Under the pieces are notes generated by a model. It was not told the DNA's origin. It saw only the letters and a list, made by a program, of their open reading frames with translations, and ran no database searches. DNA of 64,000 bases from assembly GCA_033065855.1 (NCBI GenBank), contig JAVXUO010002741.1, forward strand, positions 62,001 through 126,000, given 5' to 3'. Below are positions 33,601 through 45,065 of this stretch, piece after piece. Numbering within the stretch: position 1 is the stretch's first letter; the number at the start of each line of letters is the position of its first letter. Position numbers and translations under genes: made by a program. The stretch is from Escallonia rubra (lineage: Eukaryota; Streptophyta; Magnoliopsida; Escalloniales; Escalloniaceae).

Positions 33601-36600
33601 AGACCTTTGACTAATGAATCATGTTGCGGATAAGAGTACTAGAAATCCATGTAGGTTTGTTGCAGGGTGTAAGATTAATATGACTTGTTAATTCCACATG
33701 CTACGGAACACTTACCGCATAACAACTATCTTCTACTCCATTCCTGAGTTTCAAAACCAAAAAGATGACAAGCTGCAATTACTAAGACCAAGGTGATAAT
33801 CTCCCTTAATATCTTGGCAGCAGCTTAGAGATTCGTTTAACCTCCCTCCTCTCTCCACAATAAAAAGGTGCACCTCCTAACACCTAAGTCACCTGCCAAT
33901 TACGAGAAAACAATGAACCGACTGCAAGATTGTTCTCCCTTTCCTCAGTCCACTAAGTCATCACGTTCCATTTCAGTACATCACCTCTTTCAACTGGCTC
34001 TCTCTGAAGAATGTCTCCAAATCGCACCAAGCACGCCTTAGAAAAAGTAGGAAAAAGGTAAATAGAAAGTGGGCGTGGGGAGGAAAATCTGCTGCCAGCA
34101 GATGCGAGTCCTACAAGAGCGAGAAAGAGAAAGAGGATTGTATTTACCAAGTCATCACCCACGTAGCTTGATTATAAGAAGTGACTTATATCAGGTTACC
34201 CACTCAAATTAATGCCAGAAGCGGTATTAAACTCCCATCATAAATTTCTTATCGTCATTTGCATCCTCCCACTCCTTTTGCTCTATGAGTATAGTAACAA
34301 GCATATCATTATAACAAAAAATATTTGACTTATTACTAAAAGGCAGGCAAGCAAATCTTTGTGTAGACTTTGGATGAGAAAGTCCAAGTTGAAACAAGAA
34401 TAAAACACACTTGCTGTGAATCATTTGAAATAAACAAGAAACATGAAGAAACAACATACCATATCGCCAGGCAGGTTCCCAAAGCCTGCCAAACATAGAA
34501 CTGTTGAACACAGAATTAAGGCGACAAAGTACCACGTAAAAGGAGATGAAGCACCATCCTCCTCAAAATGTATATAAACTACAGACGCGCAAGTGTGAAT
34601 TATCTCTTGTAAAAGAAAAAAAGGATACACTTCCCTTTTGGATTCCATCGGATTGTGTTGTAAGGGCCTGTTCCAAGCTCTAGTAGTGGTTTGCACTTCT
34701 TGTCAAACACCGTCGCCATTGCCGGCATAACTAAGTATGTCAAGGAACGAGAACATGTACAAAGAACAAAAATATGAAGACTATGGAGTGAGAAGCAATA
34801 AGCAGTTATTTACTACCTCCTTCATTATCCCCCCAAGGCTCCCACGTAGAAAAGCAACAGCTATGTGTGCAGATCTTTGGGAAGTATGGAGGGGAGATGA
34901 CATTTGCATCTGGCCTCAAATATGTGGTGTGGGTTTTAATCTGGCTTTCAAAAATATCCTTCTTTTATGTGGAATCTTTTTGCAATTATGCCAAAAGTAA
35001 ATTCCCATCGAATTGGAACCTCAAATTCTGAAAAAGGAAAAGTTCTTCTAACTTTTTTGCCAACTATAGTACAGATGGTCTGCCTTTCATTGATGTACTA
35101 GGAAAAAGAAGAGAAGGATACATCCATAGACAACTGCAAATTCTTTACCCGAATATGACCATTGCACATCATGTACAGGCCCTTCCTTACCTGCCAATGT
35201 CTCCAAATATCAACTGTTTGCAATTCAATTTTACAAGTTTACATATGAGGGACAAAGAAAAAGAGCTTACGGAGAGGCACAACTCCGTCGTGAGTTCCAT
35301 CGGTAGTCAAGTAGTTCAACCTTGATTCTCCATAGTAACTCTGATTGGTTTTATCAACATCTGACTGCACTACAATTAGAAGCCCTGTAGAACCATAGTT
35401 CCAACTCAGTTGCACTGTCGAGCAGCGGAAGAAACTTCGTCGAGCAACAGGCTGACTCGGCGAATCCTTTCCACAAGCAAATATCTGAACACTAGCAGGC
35501 ATTCCCTATAGAGAAAGAGAGGTGAGATAAAGACGTATATCGATATCCTCCTTCTTGAGGAAGCACCAGGGAGGGTCCCTGTTGGGATGTCTTCCTGCTT
35601 TTTAACTTCTCTTCACTATATGCCCTGTATGTTCCAGAAAGTAGGTGCTTTCTTGTCAAACAAGAAGTAAACGATGAGTACCAGATGTGATCAGGATGAA
35701 TGTTTTCAACAGCGGGTAAAATCATCTCTCGGGCCTTTGACTATTTAATGTTTCTGCCAAACACAACACATCCAACAGCAATATGAAGCCTATATAGAGC
35801 ATTGGCTATCTGCCAAGCCTGCAAACTCATAAGAACTGAATGGATGGTGTAGTTTATCGTCAATTATGAATAATAACTCTTAACCAACGTGTTAAGAGTT
35901 TAATGGGTTTTCTGAAGAAAATCTCCTTTACTTCTTGCAGCCATATGACTCACTTAAAGATTCTCTAAATTCAAATTTCCATCTCTTCAAAGCTCAGGTT
36001 CTATCATCTATATAGTGCTCCAACGCACATTCGATCTTATTCCAATCAAGACCTTATTCAAGATAGGAATCAAGTTCAACATAATTGTCTAGACACTTTT
36101 TCTGCTAAATTTTGCTTCATATTAACCAAAAATTGCTTAACTTGAATCTGTTTATTTTCCGTGAAATAAACATGGAAAATTTGGCGTTGAAACAGTGTCA
36201 AACAGAATATTTTTTTCTTCAAGTGTATTTTTCTTTTAATTCTGAAAATAGGCAAGAGGGCAGAGTTGTCGGCTTCTACCTTGGATTCTGGAACAAATGC
36301 CGCAACATGGGACCCTGGTGTCTTAGAAAGCTCAATGCCAGCTATTCCGGGAACTCTTATTCGATGGATAATTCCTTTTGAGAAATCCCCAGCATCAAAA
36401 AGCTGTATCTCATTTGTTGCCAGACGACATGCACTAGCTTCATCAGAGCTAAATACTATTGAGGGCCTGAAGGATACAAAATCAAATAAGTGAAAAGCAT
36501 TTTCAAGAACTGGATCTAATATTCTACACACTAAGCATCAAACAAACCATGAGGCTTTTGTCATGTTCTTCTGGAATAACTGATACACCAGATCCCCTGT

Positions 36601-37031
36601 CTCTACCTTCCATAAGGTTACATTCTTCTGCTGTGGCGACAGGGCTTTCTGAAACGTCTGAAGATAAGTCCCACATGGGGAAAGAGCGTTTGCAAGAAGG
36701 TTGAGAACTTCAAAGGTTCTCAACTCTTTGGAGCTTTTGCAATCATATATGCCAATTGTAGAGTCGGACTTTATCACCATGAGTTTAGATCCATTTTCAC
36801 TGAATTTTGCATTTGTACAGGGGATTCTATCGAGTTTGATGCTAGGTTGACCATTTGTAAATGGTGGCCCAGTCCAGAGAGCTAAAGCCCCAGGTTCTCT
36901 AACTGAGAGACACGCAAGGAGCAGAGGAGAAAATTTTAGAAGAAGAAAAGATAGTATTAGCTAACATTTACCAAAAGCGATAATGAGTTACCTAAAATCT
37001 CCAGTGATGCCGGGGAGTCTGCGACTGACAT
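24616..37031 (-). CDS. Eukaryotic translation initiation factor 2A (eIF2A)
   Basis: eIF2A is a cytosolic WD40-repeat protein that can bring initiator Met-tRNA to the 40S subunit independently of eIF2. I join 13 exons: 37031-36992, 36902-36548, 36466-36280, 35505-35271, 35190-35122, 34730-34629, 34500-34460, 29344-29211, 27726-27663, 27572-27476, 27397-27279, 24822-24800 and 24706-24616. All introns are GT-AG. The sum is 1557 nt with no internal stop (518 aa, the usual plant length). The start MSVADSPASLEILVREPGA matches plant homologues. The propeller includes TIGIYDCKSSKELRTF and GPYNTIRWNPKGKF; the tail has the proline-rich AAYRPPHAKDA and the basic KNALKNKKKREKQKEKK. Exon 12 is a 23-nt micro-exon (LFGGGPSA with its neighbour). 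Introns 7 (5.1 kb) and 11 (2.5 kb) are swollen by TIR elements. The gene looks intact. Confidence 0.95.
25101..26964. mobile_element. TIR element in eIF2A intron 11
   Basis: The left end GTGGAAAAAGTACTCCC and the right end (GGGAAAAAGCACTTTACACC inverted) continue as imperfect terminal repeats through ACTATA and TACCCCCT. CTTTTTA is duplicated on both sides (25,094-25,100 and 26,965-26,971). The inside carries GC-richer DNA plus GT, GA and C-run microsatellites. No transposase is seen. Confidence 0.75.
25617..25797. repeat. GT and GA microsatellites
   Basis: (GT)n with G-run interruptions at about 25,620-25,710 and (GA)n at about 25,741-25,797, inside the intron 11 TIR element. Confidence 0.9.
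29480..29645. repeat. GA-rich tandem repeat, period about 78 bp
   Basis: Two units end in TAGCTGGGCAGCAA and start GAAGCCA(C/G)AAA. They sit in eIF2A intron 7 close to exon 8. Confidence 0.7.
30148..31449. mobile_element. TIR element with GC-rich cargo in eIF2A intron 7
   Basis: Ends GGGTATGTTTGGTAACAC and inverted GGGCCCGTTTGACACC are flanked by TTA, suggesting PIF/Harbinger. The middle (about 30,350-30,870) is GC-rich with repeated CACCCATCAGCAACACTGCC-like units. A MITE is nested at 31,083-31,399. Confidence 0.7.
31083..31399. mobile_element. Tourist-like MITE nested in a larger element
   Basis: Ends GGCCCCGTACGCTTACAAT and its inverse GTAAACGTACGGGGCC, flanked by TTA. Same family as 2645-2946. 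It inserted into the 30,148-31,449 element after that element had entered the eIF2A intron. Confidence 0.8.
31472..32635. mobile_element. TIR element in eIF2A intron 7
   Basis: The terminal repeats are about 60 bp long and imperfect. Shared words are GATGACCAC/GAATGACCAC and TTTGGTCACTGGACT in inverted orientation. No clear target duplication or transposase. Confidence 0.65.
32636..34459. other. Remainder of eIF2A intron 7
   Basis: Intron sequence between the TIR elements and exon 7. No separate gene is seen; short open frames lack recognisable domains. Confidence 0.6.
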
Positions 37032-37373
37032 TGCAAGAAGCAGAAAATTTGTGAAAACGATGACGGTAACGGCTGTTAACAAATTTTCCGCAAGAGCTCC
37101 TAAATGCAAGGCGAAGCAAATAGTGAATAACTTGTTGGATTTAGAAATTGTGTACGCATTTATAATCTCTAGATTTCAACTGTACACTTCTGAATCTGTT
37201 GGTTGCGTGATATAAGTATCCTATTTCAAGTCCATCTATTTGATTATACAATAAGGGGCATATAAAGTATACCAACTTTACATCTCCACAGTAAAGTTTG
37301 TCTCAAAAGGAAATTATTCAAACGGATTATACAATAACAAAAAGAGACTTGTTGTTAGATAGATCATAGAACC
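37032..37373 (-). other. eIF2A sequence just upstream of the start codon
   Basis: Minus-strand DNA before the ATG. TTGCATTTAG near 37,093 would serve as a 3' splice site for a 5' leader intron. The LTR element starts at 37,374. Confidence 0.45.
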
Positions 37374-37826
37374 TGATATGGGTAAAAATAATACACCCGT
37401 GGGAGAGCGACACGTGTCGCAATCAGAGAAGTCTGAAACTGCCCCATGACTCTTGGAGAGGTAGGAAGTGGCATTTACCCACTCTCCCTCTCTCCCATTA
37501 TGGGTAACTAACTACCCATCAATTTTGTTAACTCCCCATTAAGGGGACGTAACCGACCATTTAATACTTTCCTATAAAATGAAAGTGAAAGGGAGGAAGA
37601 TGGTAAGGTCTGGCACTTTATAATATTATCAGATACTCTCTAAAAATGATGGACTGACTTAAGCATCGGAGGCTCCCCGCCGGAGCCCCCTTCGGGGGTC
37701 CCAGCGCGTCACCGTTTGCTTGTGTTGTGCTTTGCAGGTCTGCTCGCGTGCTCGTTTGGTCCCAACCGACGCTCGTTCGGTCCCAACCGACGCTCGTTCG
37801 GTCCCGGTCAGTTTTTGGCCGCAACA
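37374..37826 (+). repeat. 5' LTR
   Basis: Begins TGATATGGGTAAAAATAATA and ends GGCCGCAACA (453 bp). It is 21 bp longer than the 3' LTR because it has one more copy of a CCAACCGACGCTCGTTCGGT-type unit. Confidence 0.93.
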
Positions 37827-40800
37827 TTTTGGCGCCATCCGTGAGACCGACTAGTCAGGCAGACTTAGCAAACGTGTCAGCAAAGAAAAGCAAAGGAGTA
37901 CAGAATGCCAGGGCGGTCAGCATACCACCGGTGGTCATCAATGACGTTACAGTCCAACGACGCTCGATCACCACTGACCACAGCCATCGGTTGGTGTCTC
38001 ATTCTCTATTCTGCGCCCACTACAGCTGCAGCGAAGCTGCTGTAGCAACCAAAAAAAATAATTGAGGGAAAGCAGAGACGGCAGAAGCACCACCATCGTA
38101 CGCCACAACGGTGAATCTTTGAACAGCTCTAGCGACCAGCATCACCGTCGCACCCAACGGTCGCCGTAACTCCATTCAAGTATCCCCCCATCAGGGGGGC
38201 TAGACACATCCCCACAACAACAACGTCTTCGTCCAGCTTCACAAAACTATCGACGCTGCTGCAGAAGCTTTCCAAATAAACCAACGCGCGGACCTCCTCC
38301 TCCCGTCCAAAAATATTCCGGCCGGTTGGGACACCGCACACAACCATTCGCAGGCGAAGGAATCTACGAACACACTTTTGCAGTCCCCTACTGGCCACAA
38401 CCAGCACTAGTCAAGACCCTAACAAGGCTGTCATCACTACGCCGGCCCACTGCCCTCAATCACGGCCAACAGTAGCGACGCCTCCACCAGCTACGGCCAT
38501 GGAATCAACATAGAGTTACAAGCACAAAAAAGAGAAACAGAAAGGAGGGGAGAGGAATCTGCCGAAATCGGCCCCCGCCTCGCCATCAAAATCCTTAACA
38601 TAGCAACCGCAGAACGTGACGATCGCCATCACGGCAAAATAGAAACAGCAGTCCACGATCGGCGTTGCAAACAATCATTATAAGGCGTTCACAGTCACAG
38701 CAGCCGGGCATGATAGTAGCCACCACGATCGCGCCGCCGCTGCATCGCCCACAGAAGACCCGTGACACAGCAGATTCACTTGGCGCGGGCCACATGCAGC
38801 AACTGCGGTGGCAAGTCAGCCTCAAAACATAGTGAGTTGCCGGCACCACTTCGGCCAACTCCCCACCAACTCCATTCCGCCCAACGTCACGCCGTCGCAA
38901 TTCGTCTTCTTGTCTCTGCGTCACCAGATTCGCCACCAACAAGGGGCTGCCGTAATCTGCGCCTCCTCCTCTAGTCAACCTCGCCACAATCGGCGAATTC
39001 ACTGACCATACCCAACGGTTCTTTTATCCGATCACCACAGAGTTACAAAAAAAAAGAGGCAAATAGCAGAGATTGGAGAAACACCGAAGACGGAGCATCG
39101 CCGCCGCCGCCATGGGCCTTCGCCCATTTGCTGCCTTGCCACTGTCATGACCGGAACAGCCGTCGTCACCAAACGATGGGATGCTACAGCCACACCAAAC
39201 AGCCCATCGCCATGGGCCCTCCTTCTAGCGCCACTGCCGCCAAACACACGCTACGATCGACGACCACACCACCAAATCGCCGATCTAAACCCCGTCGTTG
39301 TGCCGCCCCAATCCGCTAAGCAACGTGGCCGGACCACCATGACCGGCTACATACTGCGGGGGCTGCACCAGAATCGTCGACGTTGCCGTCACAATTGCCA
39401 GCTCCACCTCGAGATTGCCGACGGCAGAATTGGCCAACATCACAGCTAGCCACGCCAATCCTGGACCAACCACTGCAAATCGCGATCAACAACAATCGCG
39501 CACACCGTAGCCACCGAGCGGCGTGCTTCCGCCATCGCTCCGGTAACTTTCCGCCGTCGCGCCGGATAGCAGTTCCACCGAGATACACGCCACCGCCGTC
39601 GCTATTCAGTCCAAGCTCCTACCATCGTAACCATTGAACGACCACCACCATGGGTCTTCATTCCTCAATCAATGAAAGCCCTAACGCTGTTAATCGGCCG
39701 CTATTACCCGGCAATGGACCAATCGGTCAGGTTTGCTACGCCGGAACAACCACAGGTCCACTCACCATGAAGGTTCCATTTGGCCACCGAACCAAGGCCT
39801 TCGCCAGTGACCGGCAACCGTTCTTTTTGCCGGCAGCGCCGTCAGGGTCAAACGCCCCACCAATCACGACTCACCCACCGTGACAGTGCAGCCGCCCCAT
39901 CACTCATTGAAGATCCGGGCCGCCGTGGATTTTTTTTGAGCCGGCCACTGCCGCGACTTCTCAGGCCAGCTCTCTGCAGTCGCGCCCGATAGCAACTCCG
40001 CCACCACCGTGCGCCACCATTGCTGGTCGTTATCGCGTCCAATTGCCGTGATTGCCAAATGATGGGCTGTCACGGTCTCACCGGACGCTCCACTGCCTTG
40101 GGTCTGCACCGAACAGTGCCAAGCGCAATCGAGCGGTGGCGACGGCGCTTCCGCAGTGCTTTGATGGCCTGAAGGAGAAAAACTTGAGCCACCAATCGAA
40201 TAAATCAGGTGCACACTTTCCTTTTTTGGGATTTAAGTTTTTAGCCCATAAATTTGCATATTTAAACTTAGAACCCACAAAGTTCTGTTTATTTGATATA
40301 TGCAACATGTGTCTTATAGCCTATACATGTGTAGCCATATTCGTCACTAAAAACATGTATATGCACTTTTTGTACACGTCATAATACACAAGGGCTATGA
40401 TTTTAAGCGTCGGCATGGTTAGCATACGCTTTTGTATTGCTTAATACACCTAGACCTGTTTATTCAAATTCGGCCTATCATCATCCTATTGCTTCAATCA
40501 GCTAAACACACTCAGGTCATACTAGTGCTATAAGTTGTTACTAACCCTCACTTGCGTTAAGAAACACACCTCAAACTGTTTAACCGACATGATCATTATG
40601 GTGTCGCAGAGTATGAATTACTTCTCTCAGTTTAGTGCTAAAATATAGTTGCCTTAATCAGTTCGTACGCTCTCTTGCTATATTTTTCCGCGCCATGTTT
40701 TTTCTGTTGCGAGGGTCTATATTGCACCCCACTTCATACTTGAAGAAAATTCACAGCCCCTGTGGCTTTAGTTATACTAAGAGATTCAAAGGCAGCATCC

Positions 40801-41919
40801 TGCCTACTAAGCGTCACATGTTGACTTGTGTAAATGGCCACGCACACGTTATTATGAATTTGATAACCATGAGAGCGTCAAAACCTATGATTATAGCGTC
40901 ACCAGTATGTTCGGCGAATTTGAGATCTCGTGCCCATATTTTTGCCACACTGTTGCACATCGCAGCACAGCGTATCGGCAAAATGTTGCAACGTCTTTGT
41001 TAGTCATCTAGTGGCATCTTGCTTTGACGGACTCCACGTCTGTTACTTACTTAGACATACCATGGTCCCCTAACTTTATCTGCTCATTTAGCCAAGCAAA
41101 CAGATCGGACTACATAGCTTTATCTACTTGTCTCACCGAGCCGACAAACAATGGTTTTGTTTACGAGCCCTACATAGTGACTAAGAAGCCATCTTTGCAT
41201 CTACGCCTTCTTAGTCAGGGGGGCTACATGTATACGAGACTATGACCACTCTCGCACAGAGCCTATACTCCCCCTCACAGAAACTCTCGCCATTTCCATC
41301 ACAAGGACCAAGACCATTGATCGTTATAATGGCCACATCACTTTTTTTTTAAACGACGAGGAGTATCTATCGTCATTCAAAGAATAAATGACCTAAGAAG
41401 AGATATTACGAGGCTCACTCGTTAGTGCCTCAGCCACGCTCTAGCCATTGTCATGACCGACACATTGAGAAGTTCAGCATCACAGTGTCAGTCATCATCC
41501 GACAACCCTTCATAGAGAACATTTACGTTGATCTATTCGAGAATCCGTGCTCATCTCTACAGAGTCACTTAAACCGTGACCCAGCTAAGCACTCGTATTC
41601 CTTTCTCGAGGTATCACATAAGCTTCGTAGAGCAGAGATCCTTCGAATTCCTAGTTCAATGATCGCCAGACCGAGTTAAAGAATTACGGTGAACTCTTAC
41701 CTCGCCAGGCCGAGCAGACAAGCTCCTTTAGGCCTCTCGGAGTCTCTCTTGCTCAAAATGAAATAAAGTTCTCCTTACATAGAGATATTATTGTAATCTA
41801 ATAGCACGATCTCACGACCTTTGGGATAACTAACACATGGTGCCATTCGATCAGCATAACAGGAGGGCAAGTTACCCTTTGTACCTGTTGATGGAAACGA
41901 AAAAATCGAATAGACATGC

Positions 41920-43250
41920 TACTCCACTTGAATCCTCTATAAAGCCTCTGCTCCCCAAACCGAGTAGACAAGCTTCTTTAAAGTAAGCCTTTACTCGCCC
42001 AACCGAGTAGATGAACTCTTTTTTAGGTCTAGCCTCTACTCGCAAGCCGAGCAGACGGCGCGTTAGACCCATCAATGCCTCTACTCGCCCAGCCGAGTAG
42101 ACAAACTCTTTTTGAGGTCTAGCCTCTGCTCGCAAGCTGAGCAGACGGCGCGTTAGACCCATCAATGCCTATACTCGCCCAGCCGAGTAGACAAGCTCTG
42201 GTGGTCTTAGCCTCTGCCGAGCAGACTAGCGCACAGACCCATGCCTCTGCTCTAGCCGAGTAGACGAGCACCTTTGGTCTTAGCCTCTGCCGAGCAGACA
42301 AACGCATTAGACCCATGTCTCTACTCTACCGAGTAGACGAGCACCTTTGGTCTTAGCCTCTGCCGAGCAGACGAGCGCATAAGACCCATGTCTTTGCTCT
42401 AGCCGAGTAGACGAGCGTATTTGGTCTTAGCCTCTGCCGAGCAGACGAGCGCACAGACCCATGCCTCTGCTCTAGCCGAGTAGACGAGCGTATTTGGTCT
42501 TAGCCTCTGCCGAGCAGACGAGCGCACAGACCCATGCCTCTGCTCTAGCCGAGTAGACGAGCGTATTTGGTCTTAGCCTCTGCCGAGCAGACGAGCGCAC
42601 AGACCCATGCCTCTGCTCTAGCCGAGTAGACGAGCGTATTTGGTCTTAGTTTCTGCCGAGCAGACGAACGCACAGACCCATACCTCTACTCTAGTCGAGT
42701 AGGCGAACTCCATTCGAGGTCTAAGCCTCTACTTGCAAAATCGAGCAGACAAGCACATTAGACCCCTCTGCCTATACTCGCCTAGTCAAGTATACAAGCT
42801 CCCTCCGAGGTTAGTCTCTGTGCTTGCGAATCTGAACAGATGAACACCTTTAGAGACTAAGCCTCTATTCTACATGCCGAGTAAAGGAGCACATTAGTCT
42901 CTTAGTCTCTATGCTTGCCAAGCCGAACAGACGAGCGCCTTTAGAGTCAATCCTCTGCTCGCTAACCCGAGAAGACAAATGCATTAGACTCAAAGTCTCC
43001 CTGCTTACCCAGCCAAACAAACGAGCTACTTTAAGTCTCTTAAGCCTCTGCTCGCTAAGCCGAGCTGACAAGCACATTAATCTCACTCTCTGCTCGCCCA
43101 GTAGAGCAGACGAGTGCATCCATTCGCTTTACTCAGCCAGCAGTAGGCGAGCACGTTTAAGGCCTCCACTCTGCCAATTGAGTAGGCGAGCCCTTCTAAG
43201 CCTGTATTCGGAAGGCCGGGTAAACAAACCCGCCTTTGCCAAACCAAAAG
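41920..43250. repeat. Tandem array of GCCGAGTAGAC units inside the LTR element
   Basis: Many copies of a composite unit of about 71-78 bp alternate CTCTGCTCTAGCCGAGTAGA with CCTCTGCCGAGCAGACGAGC. The units are most regular at 42,190-42,700 and decay outward. They are the main content of the element's 3' interior. Confidence 0.9.
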
Positions 43251-43399
43251 TTTCTGCACTCTACCAATGAGAGAGATATATCACTTTTGGTTTAAATTCC
43301 TAACGCGGAGCATCCCTTAATAGGGTCCAAAATTTGATGCTAAGTCAATTATCCTGCTTCCACATTCTTTCTCAGAAAGAACATGGAATGGGGGGCAAA

Positions 43400-43831
43400 T
43401 GATATGGGTAAAAATAATACACCTGTGGGAGAGCGACACGTGTCGCAATCAGAGAAGTCTGAAACTGCCCCATGACTCTTGGAGAGGTAGGAAGTGGCAT
43501 TTACCCACTCTCCCTCTCTCCCATTATGGGTAAATAACTACCCATCAATTTTGTTAACTCCCCATTAAGGGGACGTAACCGACCATTTAATACTTTCCTA
43601 TAAAATGAAAGTGAAAGGGAGGAAGATGGTAAGGTCTGGCACTTTATAATATTATCAGATACTCTCTAAAAATGATGGACTGACTTAAGCATCGGAGGCT
43701 CCCCGCCGGAACCCCCTTCGGGGGTCCCGGCGCGTCACCGTTTGCTTGTGTTGTGCTTTGCAGGTCTGCTCGCATGCTCGTTTGGTCCCAACCGACGCTC
43801 GTTCGGTCCCAGTCAGTTTTTGGCCGCAACA
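43400..43831 (+). repeat. 3' LTR
   Basis: Begins TGATATGGGTAAAAATAATA and ends GGCCGCAACA (432 bp). Nearly identical to the 5' LTR. Confidence 0.93.
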
Positions 43832-44449
43832 TAACCAAATCTAAAACTCAAACTTGGCCTAACAGGCGGAGTACGTATTTGAGAAAATCTTAACATGTGG
43901 ACTCTATTTAGCAAGTATCAAACCAGAAAAGTTCTAGAAACAATATATAGGTTCATTCCATTAACGGTTCAACTTAACAATGCATTCAACTTCTGTCACC
44001 TGCAGATGAACCTTGAAGATTTAACAACACCCAATCACGGAGGAACCAACGGTGGCCCACACGTGTCATTCCTTACAAAGAATACTAGTATGAAGCGTTA
44101 ATTTTGGTAGATAGGCACGCGCACACACAGAAACACGCACATAGTGGATAGAATTTGTCTACCCCTCCAATTTAATCCAGCTGTCTGCACATTCATTCAA
44201 GTCAGGCAACGCTTGGTTGTACTTCTCTTTGCTGTTCCACTTTAAACAATTGATCGAGCACCTTAAGTGCAGCATTGTACACAGGAAATTAAGCTCCAGT
44301 TAAGAAAATACTAGCGCCTAAGGCCCTAAGAGCATTCAACTAAGCAGCAAAAATTGAGCTTTTACCACAGTTGAACAGATTAATTACCAATTACATTTTG
44401 TTAATCGTACAAAATAAGCAAAAAAATCAAGACAAGGAAATTACCCTAA

Positions 44450-44630
44450 CAAAGCTGTTGAAGCTAAACGGCGCTAACTTTCCGACGGCAGAGGCTAGTA
44501 AGAAGGGAGCGGCGCCGCGGCGGTATGTCTCGATTTGTGGTGGCGCCGCCGGAAGGGATACCGCGAGAGAGAAGAGAGAGGGTGAGAGTTGGGCTTGGGT
44601 ATCCGGCTTGGAGCCTTTTCCACAAAATTA
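44450..44630 (-). promoter_or_regulatory. Probable displaced 5' leader/promoter of eIF2A
   Basis: On the minus strand this is a CT-rich, GC-richer stretch (CTCTCACCCTCTCTCTTCTC) typical of plant 5' leaders. It ends TTTGTTAG followed by GGTAATTT, a possible splice donor. No other gene starts here. If it is the eIF2A leader, the leader intron contains the whole LTR element; without it the intron would be about 0.9 kb. This is inference. Confidence 0.4.
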
Positions 44631-45065
44631 GAGATGAGAGATAATGGGCTGAGAATCCATTAGAACGCGGGCTCAGAGCCCAAAATCAAATACGTTGGGC
44701 CTTGGTTTTGAAAACCGGCTAATCCATATATGATATGACTACTTTGGATTCAAGTTGGACCCTCGGCCTCGTAAAATCCCATGAGCCATCACTTGTGTCA
44801 TTGTCTGCATGACGGGCAAGAATCACCTATCACTGTTCATATGTATTTATATCTACCAGTACAGAGCACGTGCGTTGCACGTGAATATAGTCGAGGATAA
44901 TGTTTGAGCTAATATTATTATCTTTTTTGGGATCAAAATAATGTAATTCAATTATGTTTATATTTCTTTTGTGACTTATTTTAGAAAAAAACGTATATTT
45001 GATGTTCGCAATTATAATCAGTTAAATGTTTAGAAATATTTTTTATAAGCTTCTAAATTGAAAAA

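Larger units (their letters stand above)
37374..43831 (+). mobile_element. Non-autonomous LTR retrotransposon (LARD-type)
   Basis: Two near-identical LTRs bound a 5.6-kb interior. After the 5' LTR a primer binding site begins TGGCGCC (37,830), complementary to a tRNA 3' end. A purine-rich tract GAATGGGGGGCAAA precedes the 3' LTR, setting the plus orientation. AACC borders both sides as part of a probable 5-bp target duplication with one mismatch. No gag or pol similarity is visible in the interior, so it would depend on a partner. The LTRs differ by about six substitutions in 432 bp plus one short repeat-unit difference, so the insertion is young, on the order of half a million years with a usual plant rate. 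It lies upstream of the eIF2A start codon. Confidence 0.9.

Noticed and set aside
36655-36680. AGTCCCACATG read as a snRNA upstream element
   Set aside because: It lies inside eIF2A exon 2 coding sequence and no snRNA follows.
38100-39900. GC-rich open frames inside the LTR element
   Set aside because: None resembles gag, protease, reverse transcriptase or integrase; lengths and composition fit chance in GC-rich DNA.
42000-42720. CRISPR-like regular array
   Set aside because: Units are contiguous tandem repeats without unique spacers, inside a plant retroelement.
44371-44631. Plus-strand 86-codon frame as a gene
   Set aside because: No recognisable domain; the strand composition fits a minus-strand CT-rich leader better.
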